A DNA stretch of 54,010 nt. It comes from an uncultured Alphaproteobacteria bacterium (GTDB taxonomy: Bacteria > Pseudomonadota > Alphaproteobacteria > Caulobacterales > Caulobacteraceae). Of this stretch, positions 7,960 to 18,960 are shown one piece after another. The notes beneath the pieces are model-generated. The model was not told where the DNA came from, made no database searches, and saw only the letters and a list, made by a program, of their open reading frames with translations. The position numbers and the translations under genes are program-made. Location of the stretch: the NCBI GenBank assembly GCA_903822175.1, contig CAIJOB010000008.1:1-54010 (forward strand), written 5' to 3'. Position 1 is the stretch's first letter. The number at the start of each line of letters is the position of its first letter.

Positions 7960-9009
7960 CTACTCGGCGTCCAGCGGCGCGCTCCAGCGCTCGCGAGGGA
8001 CGGTCACCCCGCCGCGCAGCCCCCGCGTCACCGATCCAAACCGTTCGGCGAACACCACCGGCAGGGCCTGGGCCTCAGGCGGGGCCAGCCACAGGCGCAG
8101 CAGATGGCGCCGCCGCGCCGGCTCGGCCCAGTCCTCGAAAGCGGTGCGGTCGTGGAACAGCACGTGGTTGTTGACCAGCTGGATGTCGCCGGGCTGGAAA
8201 TCGATCTCCAGGTGGAAGGCGGGGTCTTCGGCCAGCGCATCCAGCAGGTCCAGCGCCGCCGTCTGCGCCGCGCTCAAGGGCGCCACGCCCTCGAACCGCC
8301 GGGCGCTCTCGATGTACTGCCGCTGATAGATCCCCGCGAAATGGCCGGCGTGCCAGTTGAACACCGGGATCGTGAACCAGCCCCGCTCGCCCGCCGCCGC
8401 CTCGCCCCGCCGGTCGGTCTCGATCGGCTCGAACAGCACCGCCGCCAGCTCCGGCGCCCGGGCCGCCATCTCGTTGTGGATCGCCACCGAGCTCACCAGG
8501 CTGGAGCGCCCGCCGGCCTTGGCCGGCATCAGGCACATCAGGCCGACCACGTCGCAGCTGTCGGTGTGATAGGTCTGCCGCTCGTGGGTCTGGTAGAGCC
8601 GCGCGGTCGGGTCGTCGGCGGAGCGGCCCAGGTCCTTCACATGCCCCAGCACATGGCCCGCCGCGTTCTGCGGCCGCAGAGCCCCCCAGTGCGCGCCGAG
8701 CCCCAGGAACGCCGCGGCCTGCTCACGCCGGCTCAGCTGCGCCGGGTCGAGCCCCCGGATCACCGCGAACCCGCGCCCCTCCAGCACCTCGGAGAGCAAC
8801 ACCTCGCGCAACCGCCCGCCCACGCCCGGCAGCGGGAAATCCGCCGCGACCACGCTCGCCAGGGCCTCGCCTGACGCCGCCAGCGCCCGCGCCGCCGTCT
8901 CGATCTCCGCGACCTCGACGGCGTTCAGCTGATGGACCCATTCGCCGGGCGTCAGATCGGCGGCGCGCCAGGCGGCGGGCCCCGCGATCACCGCCGGCGC
9001 GGTCGTCAC
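7960..9009 (-). CDS. TauD/TfdA-family Fe(II)/2-oxoglutarate dioxygenase
   Basis: The 349-residue protein has the TauD/TfdA double-stranded beta-helix core. The metal site is visible as H148-T-D150 (YHTDSCD) and a distal His in NNHVLFHDRTAF (probably H286), with an Arg in the following RRRHLLRLWL segment for the 2-oxoglutarate carboxylate. The family oxidises small substrates such as taurine or aryloxyalkanoates; the substrate here is unknown. The frame is open to 9066, but the GTG at 9009 overlaps the stop of the upstream transporter as GTGA, the expected arrangement for translational coupling, so I use it. The pairing with a TauE-like exporter hints at sulfonate or related organic-acid metabolism. 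Confidence 0.82.
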   Translation of the reverse strand: MTTAPAVIAGPAAWRAADLTPGEWVHQLNAVEVAEIETAARALAASGEALASVVAADFPLPGVGGRLREVLLSEVLEGRGFAVIRGLDPAQLSRREQAAAFLGLGAHWGALRPQNAAGHVLGHVKDLGRSADDPTARLYQTHERQTYHTDSCDVVGLMCLMPAKAGGRSSLVSSVAIHNEMAARAPELAAVLFEPIETDRRGEAAAGERGWFTIPVFNWHAGHFAGIYQRQYIESARRFEGVAPLSAAQTAALDLLDALAEDPAFHLEIDFQPGDIQLVNNHVLFHDRTAFEDWAEPARRRHLLRLWLAPPEAQALPVVFAERFGSVTRGLRGGVTVPRERWSAPLDAE

Positions 9010-9782
9010 CTCTGCGCCTGCCAGAACAGCCCGACGGTCAGCGCCACGCCGATCAGCACCACGCACACGCGCAGCGCCCTCTCGTTCACCCGCTTAAGCA
9101 TCCGCGCGCCCACCACGCTGCCCAGCACGGCCGCGACGCAGGCCACCGCCGCCTCCAGCCAGCGCACCTGGCCGGAGAACAGGAAGATCAGAACGGCGGT
9201 GAAGTTCATCACGCCCGCCAGCACGTTCTTGGTCGCCCCCGCCGCCCGCATGGCCAGCCCGCTCACCGCCAACGCCGCCAGCATCAGGAACCCGATCCCG
9301 CCGCCGAAATAGCCGCCGTAAATGGCGATCAGGAACTGCACGATCCCGCCCCACAGCGGCCCCAGGCGCCCCGCCGCGCCGTCCGCGCCGGGTTTCTTGC
9401 CGAAGCTCCCCCAAGCAAACGCCCCGGTCGCGAACAGCACCAGCCACGGCACCAGCCGGGCGAAGAAGCTGGACGGCGTCAGCAGCAGCAGCACCGCGCC
9501 CACCGCGCCACCCGCCAGGCTGATCAGCACCAGGGCCCGCAGCGACAGCCCCTCGGTCCCCTGGGCGGACTTGCGCCCGACCCAGCCGCCGGTGACCTGC
9601 CCGGGGAACAGCGCCACGGTCGAGGTGATGTTGGCGGCCCGCGCGTCCATCCCGGCCAGCATCAACGCCGGCAGGGTCAGGAACGAGCCGCCGCCCGCCA
9701 GCTGGTTCTGCACGCCCGCCCACAGGGCCGCGGCGAACAGGATTCCCAGGCGGAGCGCCGCATCGGCGTGAGGCATGACCAT
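9006..9782 (-). CDS. TSUP (TauE/SafE) family membrane transporter
   Basis: The 258-residue protein has about eight hydrophobic helices and the two pseudo-repeated TSUP motifs: NQLAGGGSFLTLPAL near the N-terminus and IYGGYFGGGIGFLMLA in the second half. TSUP proteins move sulfite, sulfoacetate or other anions across the inner membrane. The frame extends upstream to 10268, but that stretch crosses a divergent gene; the ATG at 9782 has an AGGA 8 nt upstream. Its stop overlaps the dioxygenase start (GTGA). It is divergent from the LexA-box gene at 9894. Confidence 0.85.
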   Translation of the reverse strand: MVMPHADAALRLGILFAAALWAGVQNQLAGGGSFLTLPALMLAGMDARAANITSTVALFPGQVTGGWVGRKSAQGTEGLSLRALVLISLAGGAVGAVLLLLTPSSFFARLVPWLVLFATGAFAWGSFGKKPGADGAAGRLGPLWGGIVQFLIAIYGGYFGGGIGFLMLAALAVSGLAMRAAGATKNVLAGVMNFTAVLIFLFSGQVRWLEAAVACVAAVLGSVVGARMLKRVNERALRVCVVLIGVALTVGLFWQAQR

Positions 9783-9858
9783 GGCTGGCGTCCTAGCCGA
9801 TGACGCTCGCCGGGCATAGCGGCGCGCGCCTGAATTTCGGACTCGCCTCGGCCTAAAT

Positions 9859-9873
9859 GTTCTGTTTTTGTTC
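9859..9873 (+). promoter_or_regulatory. LexA (SOS) box, exact GTTC-N7-GTTC
   Basis: The 15 bases GTTC TGTTTTT GTTC match exactly the alphaproteobacterial LexA operator described for Caulobacter and Rhizobiaceae. The box lies 20 bp before the preferred start codon of the zinc-ribbon gene (9894), the position expected for an operator overlapping the promoter. The divergent transporter gene starts 76 bp away, on the other side. Confidence 0.7.
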
Positions 9874-9893
9874 TGGTCATGAAGAGCCGGAAC

Positions 9894-10211
9894 ATGGACA
9901 CCAAGAACATGCGCGTCCTGGCGCTGGGCGAGGAGGCGACGCTTGGCGACACCCGCTTCTATCCGGGCGCGCGCCTGCTGATCACCTGCAGCCTGTGCGG
10001 CTGGGCCAAGAGCTACAATGTCGAGCGCGTCATCGAGCGGTTGCGTCAGCTCAAGTCCGGCGGCCAGCCCACGCGCCTGGGCCAGGTCGCGCGGCGCGTC
10101 GCCTGGCCCTGCCCCGGCTGCGGGCGGGTGAAGTGGCGCGCCCAGTTCGCCTATCCCCCCGGCTTCAGCGAGGCCGACCATCGCCGCCTCACCAACCGCT
10201 ACCGGAACTGA
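9894..10211 (+). CDS. Small zinc-ribbon-like protein, predicted SOS-regulated
   Basis: The protein is 105 residues from the ATG at 9894, which has an AAGAG ribosome site 7 nt upstream; ATGs at 9879 and 9909 are alternatives. Two CxxC pairs, CSLC (about residue 32) and CPGC (about 73), separated by some 40 residues, suggest a four-Cys zinc site. The region between them is basic and helical (RVIERLRQLKSGG, VARRVAW), compatible with nucleic-acid binding. The LexA box at 9859-9873 predicts induction by DNA damage. I do not recognise the family; a role in DNA repair or damage response is only an inference from the operator. Confidence 0.7.
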   Translation: MDTKNMRVLALGEEATLGDTRFYPGARLLITCSLCGWAKSYNVERVIERLRQLKSGGQPTRLGQVARRVAWPCPGCGRVKWRAQFAYPPGFSEADHRRLTNRYRN

Positions 10212-10215
10212 AGTT

Positions 10216-10260
10216 CCTCCCCCACAGGGGGAGGTGGCGGCGAAGCCGACGGAGGGGGTT
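10216..10260 (+). terminator. Hairpin in a REP-like repeat after the zinc-ribbon gene
   Basis: Perfect 8-bp stem CCTCCCCC (10216-10223) / GGGGGAGG (10227-10234) with loop ACA, starting 5 bp after the stop codon, followed by TGGCGGCGAAGCCGACGGAG and a short T run (10259-10261). It resembles the dispersed CTCCCC/GGGGAG repeats at 30456-30596 and probably also ends transcription. Confidence 0.55.
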
Positions 10261-10320
10261 TCATCCACCTCGTCCGCGGACTATGCGAAAGCACGCAACC
10301 GACCACCGCAGGAACCCTAA

Positions 10321-10815
10321 GTGACGATGAAATCCCTCTGGCTTGGGGCGCTCGCCCTCACCGGCGCCGCGCTCGCGCCGTTCGCCGTTTCCGCCCAGCC
10401 CGCCGAGCCGGCCGCCGCCGCGCTCCAGGCCCCCGCCGCCTACTTCGCCGCCAACGCCAAGCAGCCGGGCGTCCAGACCCTGCCCGACGGCTTGCAGTAC
10501 AAAGTGCTGTCGTCCGGCCCGGCCACCGGCCCCTCGCCCAAGGCCGACGACATCATCAAGGTTCACTACGAAGGCGCGCTCACCAACGGCCAGGTGTTCG
10601 ACTCGTCCTTCGAACGCAAAAAGCCGCTGGTCATGCCGCTGGCCAACCTGGTGCCGGCCTGGATGGAGGCGCTGCCGAAGATGCACGTGGGCGACGAGTG
10701 GATGCTCTATGTGCCGCCCGAGCTCGGCTACGGTCCGCAGGGCCAGGGCCCGATCCCGCCCAACGCCGTGCTGGTCTTCCGCATCAAGCTGATCGGCATG
10801 CTCAGCGCCGACTAA
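10321..10815 (+). CDS. Periplasmic FKBP-type peptidyl-prolyl isomerase
   Basis: The 164-residue protein has a signal peptide (to about residue 25, AVSAQP) and one FKBP domain (about 72-162) with the signatures VHYEGALTNGQVFDSSFER and MLYVPPELGYGPQGQGPIPPNAVLVFRIKL. FKBP enzymes interconvert Xaa-Pro bonds during folding; this one should act in the periplasm. The GTG at 10321 is 7 nt from an AGGA; an ATG two codons later is possible. A linker of Ala/Pro (about 26-45) replaces the dimerisation domain seen in FkpA, so it is a minimal exported FKBP. It is transcribed alone. Confidence 0.9.
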   Translation: MTMKSLWLGALALTGAALAPFAVSAQPAEPAAAALQAPAAYFAANAKQPGVQTLPDGLQYKVLSSGPATGPSPKADDIIKVHYEGALTNGQVFDSSFERKKPLVMPLANLVPAWMEALPKMHVGDEWMLYVPPELGYGPQGQGPIPPNAVLVFRIKLIGMLSAD

Positions 10816-11715
10816 GCTCGCCGTCAAAAATGTGCACTGGCGGGCGCCCGCCCGGCTCCTAGTCTCTCCCCCCGGACAAGGGGGAGCAGATGCGGGGGAC
10901 CGATGCAGGGCGTCTCAGCCGGCGCGCGTTCGCCGGCGCGGCGCTGGCCGCCGTCGCCGCGGCGCCCACGCTCGCCCGGGCCGCCTACCGCGCGCCACGC
11001 ACCGCCCAGGGCGCGCCCGACCTGCAGGGCATCTGGTGCAACGCCTCCTACACCGACCTCGAACGTGACGACGCCTTCAAGACCCTGGTGATCTCGCCGG
11101 AAGAGGCGCGGAAGGCCGAGGCCAACTTCGCCCGCACCGGCGACTTTTCCGGCATGGTCGACCCGCTCGGCCAGAAGGAGTCCGAATACTGGGACACCGG
11201 CCCGGGCCTGGCCCGTGTGCGCGGCGAGATCCGCACCTCCTGGATCGTCGACCCGCCGAACGGCAAGCTCCCCTACAATCCCGAGACCATCAAACGCTTC
11301 CACTACGACGACCCCAAGTGGCATACGCCGCTCGACAACCCCGAGGACCAGACCGTCACCACCCGCTGCGTGGCCTCCGAGGGCGGCGCCCCGCCGAACA
11401 TCAACAGCCCCGACGGCAACTACCTGCAGATCGTCCAGACCGACGGCTACGTCCTGCTGCTCTCCGAGAAATACAACGACCTGAGGATCGTGCGCCTGCG
11501 CGAGACCGCCCACCAGCCGGCGGCGATCCAGTCCTGGCTGGGCGACGCGGTCGGGCGCTGGGAGGGCGAGACCCTGGTGGTCGACAGCACCAACCTCTGC
11601 CCCTCGACGGTCAAGCGAACCGACGGGATGAAGATCTCGCCCATCGGCTTTGCCACTGTCGAGCCGCGAAAGCGCCCCCTCAGTTCGGCACGTTCGCTGT
11701 TGGCCCGAACCACCC

Positions 11716-14379
<2,664 letters not shown>

Positions 14380-14388
14380 CAGTGGGGA

Positions 14389-15450
14389 CTAAACAAGTTC
14401 AAACGGCTCCAGGCCGGCCAGGCGCATGGCGGTCGGCCGCTCCGGGATCGGGCGCGGCTCGAGGCCGCGCACCGCATCGGCGACGTGCTTGATGTGGTCC
14501 GGCGTCGTCCCGCAGCAGCCGCCCAGGATATTGACGATCCCCTGCTCGGCCCAGTCGTGCAGCATGTGGCCGGTCTGGTGCGGCTCCTCGTCGTACTCGC
14601 CCATGGCGTTGGGCAGGCCGGCGTTGGGATAGGCGCTGACCAGCGTGTCGGCGATGCGGCTGAGCTCGGCGATGTGCGGCCGCATCAGCTCGGCGCCCAG
14701 CGCGCAGTTCAGACCCACCGCGAAGGGCTTGGCATGCCGCACCGAGTTCCAGAACGCCTCCACCGTCTGGCCGCTCAACGTGCGGCCCGAACGGTCGGTG
14801 ATGGTGCCGGAGATCCAGATCGGCAGGGCCTCGTAGCCTTCGTCCTGCAGATCGAGGATCGCCTTGATTGCCGCCTTGCAGTTCAGCGTGTCGGTGATCG
14901 TCTCGATCAGGAAGAGATCGACGCCGCCATCGTGCAGCGCCAGCACCTGCTCGCGGTAGGCCGCGTAGACCTGCTCGAAATTCACCTTCCGCGCGCCCGG
15001 ATCGTTCACGTCGGAGCTCATCGACAGCATCACCGGCAGCGGCCCGATGGAGCCCGCCACGAAGCGCGGCTTGTTCGGCTCCTTGGCCGTCCAGCGGTCG
15101 GCGACCTCGCGGGCGATCCGCGCGCCCTGCAGGTTGATGTCGCGCACCGCGGCTTCCTGGGCATACTCGCCCTGGCCGATCGAGGTGGCCGAGAAGGTGT
15201 TGGTCTCGGAAATGTCGGCCCCGGCGGCGTAGTAGGCGTCGTGCAACTCGCCGACGATATCCGGCCGGGTCAGGCACAGGATGTCGTTGTTGCCCTTCAT
15301 CTGGCCCGGGTGGTCCTGGAACCGGTCGCCGCGGTAGTCAGCCTCGGTCAGGCCGCGCTTCTGGAACATCACGCCCCACGACCCGTCGAGGATCAGGACG
15401 CGCTCCTTCGATGCGGCCTTCAACGCCGCGATGCGCTCCTGCCGGGTCAT
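14389..15450 (-). CDS. metH: Methionine synthase, homocysteine-binding part (split MetH)
   Basis: The 353-residue protein is a homocysteine S-methyltransferase barrel with the zinc ligands C249 (GLNCALGAE) and C312-C313 (GGCCGTTP). It begins with [18 protein letters not shown], the standard start of the MetH N-terminal module, and ends where the full-length enzyme would pass into the folate domain. It must work with the following gene product to make methionine. Its ATG overlaps the metF stop (ATGA, 15447-15450). Confidence 0.95.
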   Translation of the reverse strand: MTRQERIAALKAASKERVLILDGSWGVMFQKRGLTEADYRGDRFQDHPGQMKGNNDILCLTRPDIVGELHDAYYAAGADISETNTFSATSIGQGEYAQEAAVRDINLQGARIAREVADRWTAKEPNKPRFVAGSIGPLPVMLSMSSDVNDPGARKVNFEQVYAAYREQVLALHDGGVDLFLIETITDTLNCKAAIKAILDLQDEGYEALPIWISGTITDRSGRTLSGQTVEAFWNSVRHAKPFAVGLNCALGAELMRPHIAELSRIADTLVSAYPNAGLPNAMGEYDEEPHQTGHMLHDWAEQGIVNILGGCCGTTPDHIKHVADAVRGLEPRPIPERPTAMRLAGLEPFELV

Positions 15451-16397
15451 GCCGCGGCCTCCTTAGCTGTCTCAGGTTCGCGCACGCCCAGCACGCGGCA
15501 GATCGCATAGGTCAGGTCGGCGCGGTTCAGCGTGTAGAAGTGGAAGTCGGAAAAACCCTCTTCCGCCAGCCGCGCGCACATCTCGGTCGCCACCGAGCAC
15601 GCCAGCAGCCGCCGCGTGTCCGGGTCCTTGTCCAGGCCGTCGAACAGGTTGCCCAGCCAGTCCGGTATCTGGACCCCCATAGGCCCGGTCATCTTCTTCA
15701 GCCCCTTGAAATTGCTCACCGGCATGATCCCAGGCGAGATCGGGATCGTGACTCCGGCGGCGCGGACCCGGTCCATGAACCGCAGGAACCCTTCGAGGTC
15801 GAAAAAGAACTGGGTGATCGCCCGCGTCGCGCCCGCATCGATCTTGGCCTTCAGGACGTCGATGTCGTGGTCGATCCCCGGGCTCTCCGGGTGAACGTGC
15901 GGATAGAGCCCGACGCTGACCTCGAAGTCGCCGATGGCGCGGATGCCAGCGGTCAGCTCCGTGGCGTTGCAGTAGCCGTCGGCGCGCGGCGTGTAGGCCC
16001 CGCCGATCTGCCCCGGCGGGTCGCCGCGCAGGGCCACGATGTGGCGGATGCCGGCGTTCCAGTAGTCGCGGATAACCTCGTCGACCTCGCCACGGCTGGC
16101 CTCGACGCAAGTCAGGTGCGCGGCGGGCTTTAGGCGCGTCTCCTTCAGCATCCGCAGCACCGTGCGGTGGGTGCGGTCGCGCGTCGAGCCGCCGGCGCCG
16201 TAGGTGACCGAGACGAAGGTCGGGTCCAGCGGCTCCAGCCGGCGGATCGCCTCCCACAGGGTCTCCTCGGCCTCCGGCGTCTTCGGCGGCGAGAATTCGA
16301 AGGATACGTTGGGCCGAGTCCCGGCGCCGATGCCGGCGCGGGCGACGGGGCCCAGCACGCCGTCCGGGCCATCGGTCTTGCGGCGCAGTAGGCTCAT
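15447..16397 (-). CDS. metF: 5,10-methylenetetrahydrofolate reductase
   Basis: The 316-residue protein has MetF hallmarks: NVSFEFSPPKTPEAEETLW near the N-terminus, FVSVTYGAGGSTRDRTH, HIVALRGDPPGQ, and AITQFFFDLEGFLRFMDRVRAAG. It uses FAD and NAD(P)H to reduce methylenetetrahydrofolate to methyltetrahydrofolate, the methyl donor for MetH. The frame is open far upstream, but the ATG at 16397 overlaps the stop of the regulator gene as ATGA and gives the usual family length. It sits between its regulator and the two metH genes, all with overlapping or nearly touching ends. Confidence 0.95.
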   Translation of the reverse strand: MSLLRRKTDGPDGVLGPVARAGIGAGTRPNVSFEFSPPKTPEAEETLWEAIRRLEPLDPTFVSVTYGAGGSTRDRTHRTVLRMLKETRLKPAAHLTCVEASRGEVDEVIRDYWNAGIRHIVALRGDPPGQIGGAYTPRADGYCNATELTAGIRAIGDFEVSVGLYPHVHPESPGIDHDIDVLKAKIDAGATRAITQFFFDLEGFLRFMDRVRAAGVTIPISPGIMPVSNFKGLKKMTGPMGVQIPDWLGNLFDGLDKDPDTRRLLACSVATEMCARLAEEGFSDFHFYTLNRADLTYAICRVLGVREPETAKEAAA

Positions 16398-17365
16398 GCC
16401 GCGCTCCTCTGGTGCGCCCGGCCGCGCTCGGCGGTCCAGATCTTGACGGTGAGGCCGGCCTTGTCGGCCGGCGGCAGCGAGGTGACCCGCAGGTCGCTGA
16501 GGCCCGCGTCGGCCAGCCAGCGGGCCATCTCCGGCTCCGGGAAGCCCAGGCGGCGGTGCTGGTGCTGCTCGCGGAGGAACTCCAGGCGGTGCGGGGCGAA
16601 GTCGGCGATGATCAGCTTGCCGCCCGGCGCGACGATGCGGGCCGCCTCCCTCACCGCCACGGCGGGGTCCGCCAGGTAGTGCAGCACCTGGTGCACGACC
16701 ACCAGGTCGGCGCTCGCGTCGGGCAGGCGGGTGGCGAAGATGTCGCCGTGCCGCAGCTCGCAGCCGGCCAGGCCCGCCTCGGTCACCCGATTGCGGGCCA
16801 GGTTCAGCATCTGTTGCGACAGGTCCAGGCCCAGCGCCGCCTCGGCGTGCGGGCCCAGCAGCGTCAGCATCCGCCCGGTGCCGCTGCCCAGGTCCACCAG
16901 CCGGCGGAAAGGCCCCGGCCCCGCGGCCTGGCGGATCGCGTCTTCGACGTCGGCGTCGGAGACATAGAGCGAGCGGATTTCGTCCCAGCGCGCGGCGTTG
17001 CGGGCGAAATATTCGCCGGCCGCGTCGGCGCGCTCGGACCACACCGCCTGCAGCCGTTCTGCGTCGCGGTGCAGCACCGGGTCGGCCGGATCGATCCGCG
17101 ACAACAGTTCGGTGATCAGGGCGTCAGCGGCGCCGGCGCGTGTCAGGCGGTAGAACACCCAGGCGCCATCGGGGAACCGCTCCACCAGTCCGGCCTCGGC
17201 CAGCAGCTTCAAGTGGCGCGACACACGCGGCTGGCTCTGGTCCAGCACCCGGCAAAGCTCCAGGACAGCGAGTTCTTCCCGGGCCAGAAGTGCTAGGATG
17301 CGCAGCCGCGAGGGCTCGCCCGCGGCGCGCAGCACCTCAACAGCCTGGTTAGCGGTCAAATTCAT
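16394..17365 (-). CDS. ArsR-family regulator fused to a SAM-dependent methyltransferase domain
   Basis: The protein is 323 residues from the ATG at 17365. Residues 1-85 form an ArsR winged helix (RLRILALLAREELAVLELC, QSQPRVSRHLKLLAEAGLVE). Residues 140-320 form a class I methyltransferase fold with LVDLGSGTGRML as motif I and ADLVVVHQVLHYL. The metal-binding Cys of arsenic or zinc sensors is not in place. Fusions of this kind next to metF/metH are thought to sense SAM or S-adenosylhomocysteine and repress the methionine cycle, as shown for the related ArsR regulator SahR; ligand and mode here are inferred. An in-frame ATG at 17374 lies inside the operator palindrome, so I prefer 17365. Confidence 0.88.
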   Translation of the reverse strand: MNLTANQAVEVLRAAGEPSRLRILALLAREELAVLELCRVLDQSQPRVSRHLKLLAEAGLVERFPDGAWVFYRLTRAGAADALITELLSRIDPADPVLHRDAERLQAVWSERADAAGEYFARNAARWDEIRSLYVSDADVEDAIRQAAGPGPFRRLVDLGSGTGRMLTLLGPHAEAALGLDLSQQMLNLARNRVTEAGLAGCELRHGDIFATRLPDASADLVVVHQVLHYLADPAVAVREAARIVAPGGKLIIADFAPHRLEFLREQHQHRRLGFPEPEMARWLADAGLSDLRVTSLPPADKAGLTVKIWTAERGRAHQRSAA

Positions 17366-17371
17366 GGACCG

Positions 17372-17401
17372 CATAAAGATATCTTTATGTCTTTATGTCA
17401 A
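17372..17401 (-). promoter_or_regulatory. Promoter and ArsR-type operator of the methionine operon
   Basis: CATAAAGAT/ATCTTTATG (17372-17389) is a perfect 18-bp palindrome, followed by one more half site TCTTTATG (17390-17397, plus strand). On the minus strand a perfect -35 TTGACA (17401-17396) is followed after 17 bp by CTTTAT (17378-17373), placing the start of transcription about at the A of the ATG at 17365, i.e. a leaderless mRNA. The palindrome therefore covers the spacer and -10, the right place for repression by the first gene product. Confidence 0.75.
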
Positions 17402-17431
17402 GTAAACGCGCCCACTGTGCGTCGACCGGCC

Positions 17432-17800
17432 TTAGGCCTTCGCGGGCTCCCACAACTCCACCTTCACACCGGCCGGATCCATCAGCCAGGCGAACCGGCC
17501 GTAGGTATTATCGTTCATCGGTTCCCCGACCAGATCGACGCCCTCGGCTTTTACCCTGGCCAAGACACCGTCCATGTCGTCGACGATGTAGTTGATCATG
17601 AACGGGGCGGCGGACGGCGCGAAATTGTCGCTGTCGAGTTTGGAGACACTCCAGGCAACCTTGCCGACAGTCGGATGGGGAAACGCGACCCCTCCCCATG
17701 CGGTGACCTCGAAGCCAAGCACCCGGGCGTACCATTCGCGCACCGCCACCGGGTCGTCAGCCTTGAACATTACCCCACCGACGCCGAGAACCTTGGCCAT
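17432..17800 (-). CDS. VOC (glyoxalase/bleomycin resistance) family protein
   Basis: The 122-residue protein has the beta-alpha-beta-beta-beta VOC pattern: VGGVMFKADDPVAVREWYARVLGFEV at the start and a second module ending GRFAWLMDPAGVKVELWEPA, with Glu in VELWEP as a likely metal ligand. VOC members include lyases, dioxygenases and resistance proteins; the substrate is unknown. The frame opens earlier, but the ATG at 17800 has a strong GGAGG ribosome site. It lies 13 bp downstream of the dehydrogenase gene and is probably in its operon. Confidence 0.85.
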   Translation of the reverse strand: MAKVLGVGGVMFKADDPVAVREWYARVLGFEVTAWGGVAFPHPTVGKVAWSVSKLDSDNFAPSAAPFMINYIVDDMDGVLARVKAEGVDLVGEPMNDNTYGRFAWLMDPAGVKVELWEPAKA

Positions 17801-17813
17801 GTCGTCCTCCGAT

Positions 17814-18758
17814 TTAGGTCGCCGCCGCGGGTGGAACCGGGCTCGCCAGCTCGTCACCCTTCAGGAACCGCTGCACGTTGTCGATAGCCTGGGCGACCAT
17901 CAGCGGCACAGCCTCGTTGCTGGAGCCAGCGCTGTGGGTGGTGAGCACGGCGTTGGGGACATCCGCCCAGCGTTCCGCCGGCGTCGGCTCCTGCTGGAAG
18001 ACATCGAGCGCCGCACGCCAGAGCTTGCCGCCTTTCAGCGCCGCGATCAGAGCGTCCTCGTCGATGAGCTGGCCGCGGCCCACATTGACGATCATCCCCT
18101 GCGGCCCGACCGCCTCGATCACTTCAGCCGAAACCATGCCCCGGTTGGAGGCCTCGGCGCGGGCGCAGACCACCAGGATGTCGCTGGCCTGCGCCAGGGC
18201 GAGCAGGCTTTCGGCGCGGGGCCAAGACGCCTCGGCGTTGGGCCTGGGGCCCCACCACTGCACGTTCAGCCTCAGCGCCTGCGCCCGCCGGGCCACCGCC
18301 GCGCCAATGTGACCCAGGCCGACGACGCCCAGGGTCCGGCCGCCCAGGCTGGGCTGGGAGCCGATGCGCTCTTCCTGCTTCCAGCGGCCTTCGCGCACGA
18401 TCCGGTCCAGCGCCGGGATGTTGCGCCAGGCCGACAGCATCAGGCCGATGGCGTGGTCGGCCACGTCCTCGGCGTTCAGGCCGCGCGCATGGGTGACCTC
18501 GATGCCGTTGGCGCGGCACCAGGCGACGTCGATGCCGTCATAGCCGACGCTGACGCAGGCGATGAGGCCCAGCGCCGGCAGGGTCTTCAGAAACTCCGGC
18601 GTCAGCACCACCTCGCCGGCGTGGACGATGCTGCGCACCCGGGCGCGCTCGTCGTCGCTGAGCTCCCAGGCCCGCGCCGTCGAAAGCCCGCCGCCCTGGA
18701 AGGCCGGCTCCAGCACGGTCAGGAACGGGACGGCGATCAGGGCAAGCGGTTGCGGCAT
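17814..18758 (-). CDS. D-2-hydroxyacid dehydrogenase (NAD(P)-dependent)
   Basis: The 314-residue protein has the NAD-binding GLGHIGAAVARRA motif (about residues 147-159), ARGLNAEDVADHAIGLML before it, the substrate Arg in VNVGRGQLIDEDAL, a Glu in FQQEPTP and the catalytic His in LTTHSAGSS. This matches the glyoxylate/hydroxypyruvate reductase branch of the family, which reduces 2-oxoacids to D-2-hydroxyacids. The substrate cannot be fixed from sequence alone. A VOC gene follows 13 bp later on the same strand. Confidence 0.88.
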   Translation of the reverse strand: MPQPLALIAVPFLTVLEPAFQGGGLSTARAWELSDDERARVRSIVHAGEVVLTPEFLKTLPALGLIACVSVGYDGIDVAWCRANGIEVTHARGLNAEDVADHAIGLMLSAWRNIPALDRIVREGRWKQEERIGSQPSLGGRTLGVVGLGHIGAAVARRAQALRLNVQWWGPRPNAEASWPRAESLLALAQASDILVVCARAEASNRGMVSAEVIEAVGPQGMIVNVGRGQLIDEDALIAALKGGKLWRAALDVFQQEPTPAERWADVPNAVLTTHSAGSSNEAVPLMVAQAIDNVQRFLKGDELASPVPPAAAT

Positions 18759-18960
18759 CGGTTCCCCTCAGAGTCGAGCACGTCTGTCCTATAGCCGGGC
18801 CCCGCGGGCAAGCTTGACTTGAACAGCCCCCACCGCCACTAAGCCCGCCACGGTGGGCCGCGGGCGGCCGAAAAACACATCGCCCACCGGCGTCTCGTCC
18901 TGCAACGCAGGACGGCTCAAGCGGTCGCATGGCCGCGTTCCCGACCGGCTGACCGATCCC

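Noticed and set aside
9783..10268. Extension of the TSUP transporter to 10268
   Set aside because: It would cover the divergent zinc-ribbon gene and its LexA box; the ATG at 9782 has its own ribosome site.
16398..17042. Extension of metF far upstream
   Set aside because: The extra region overlaps the ArsR-methyltransferase gene in another frame; the ATG at 16397 gives the normal MetF start and an ATGA overlap.
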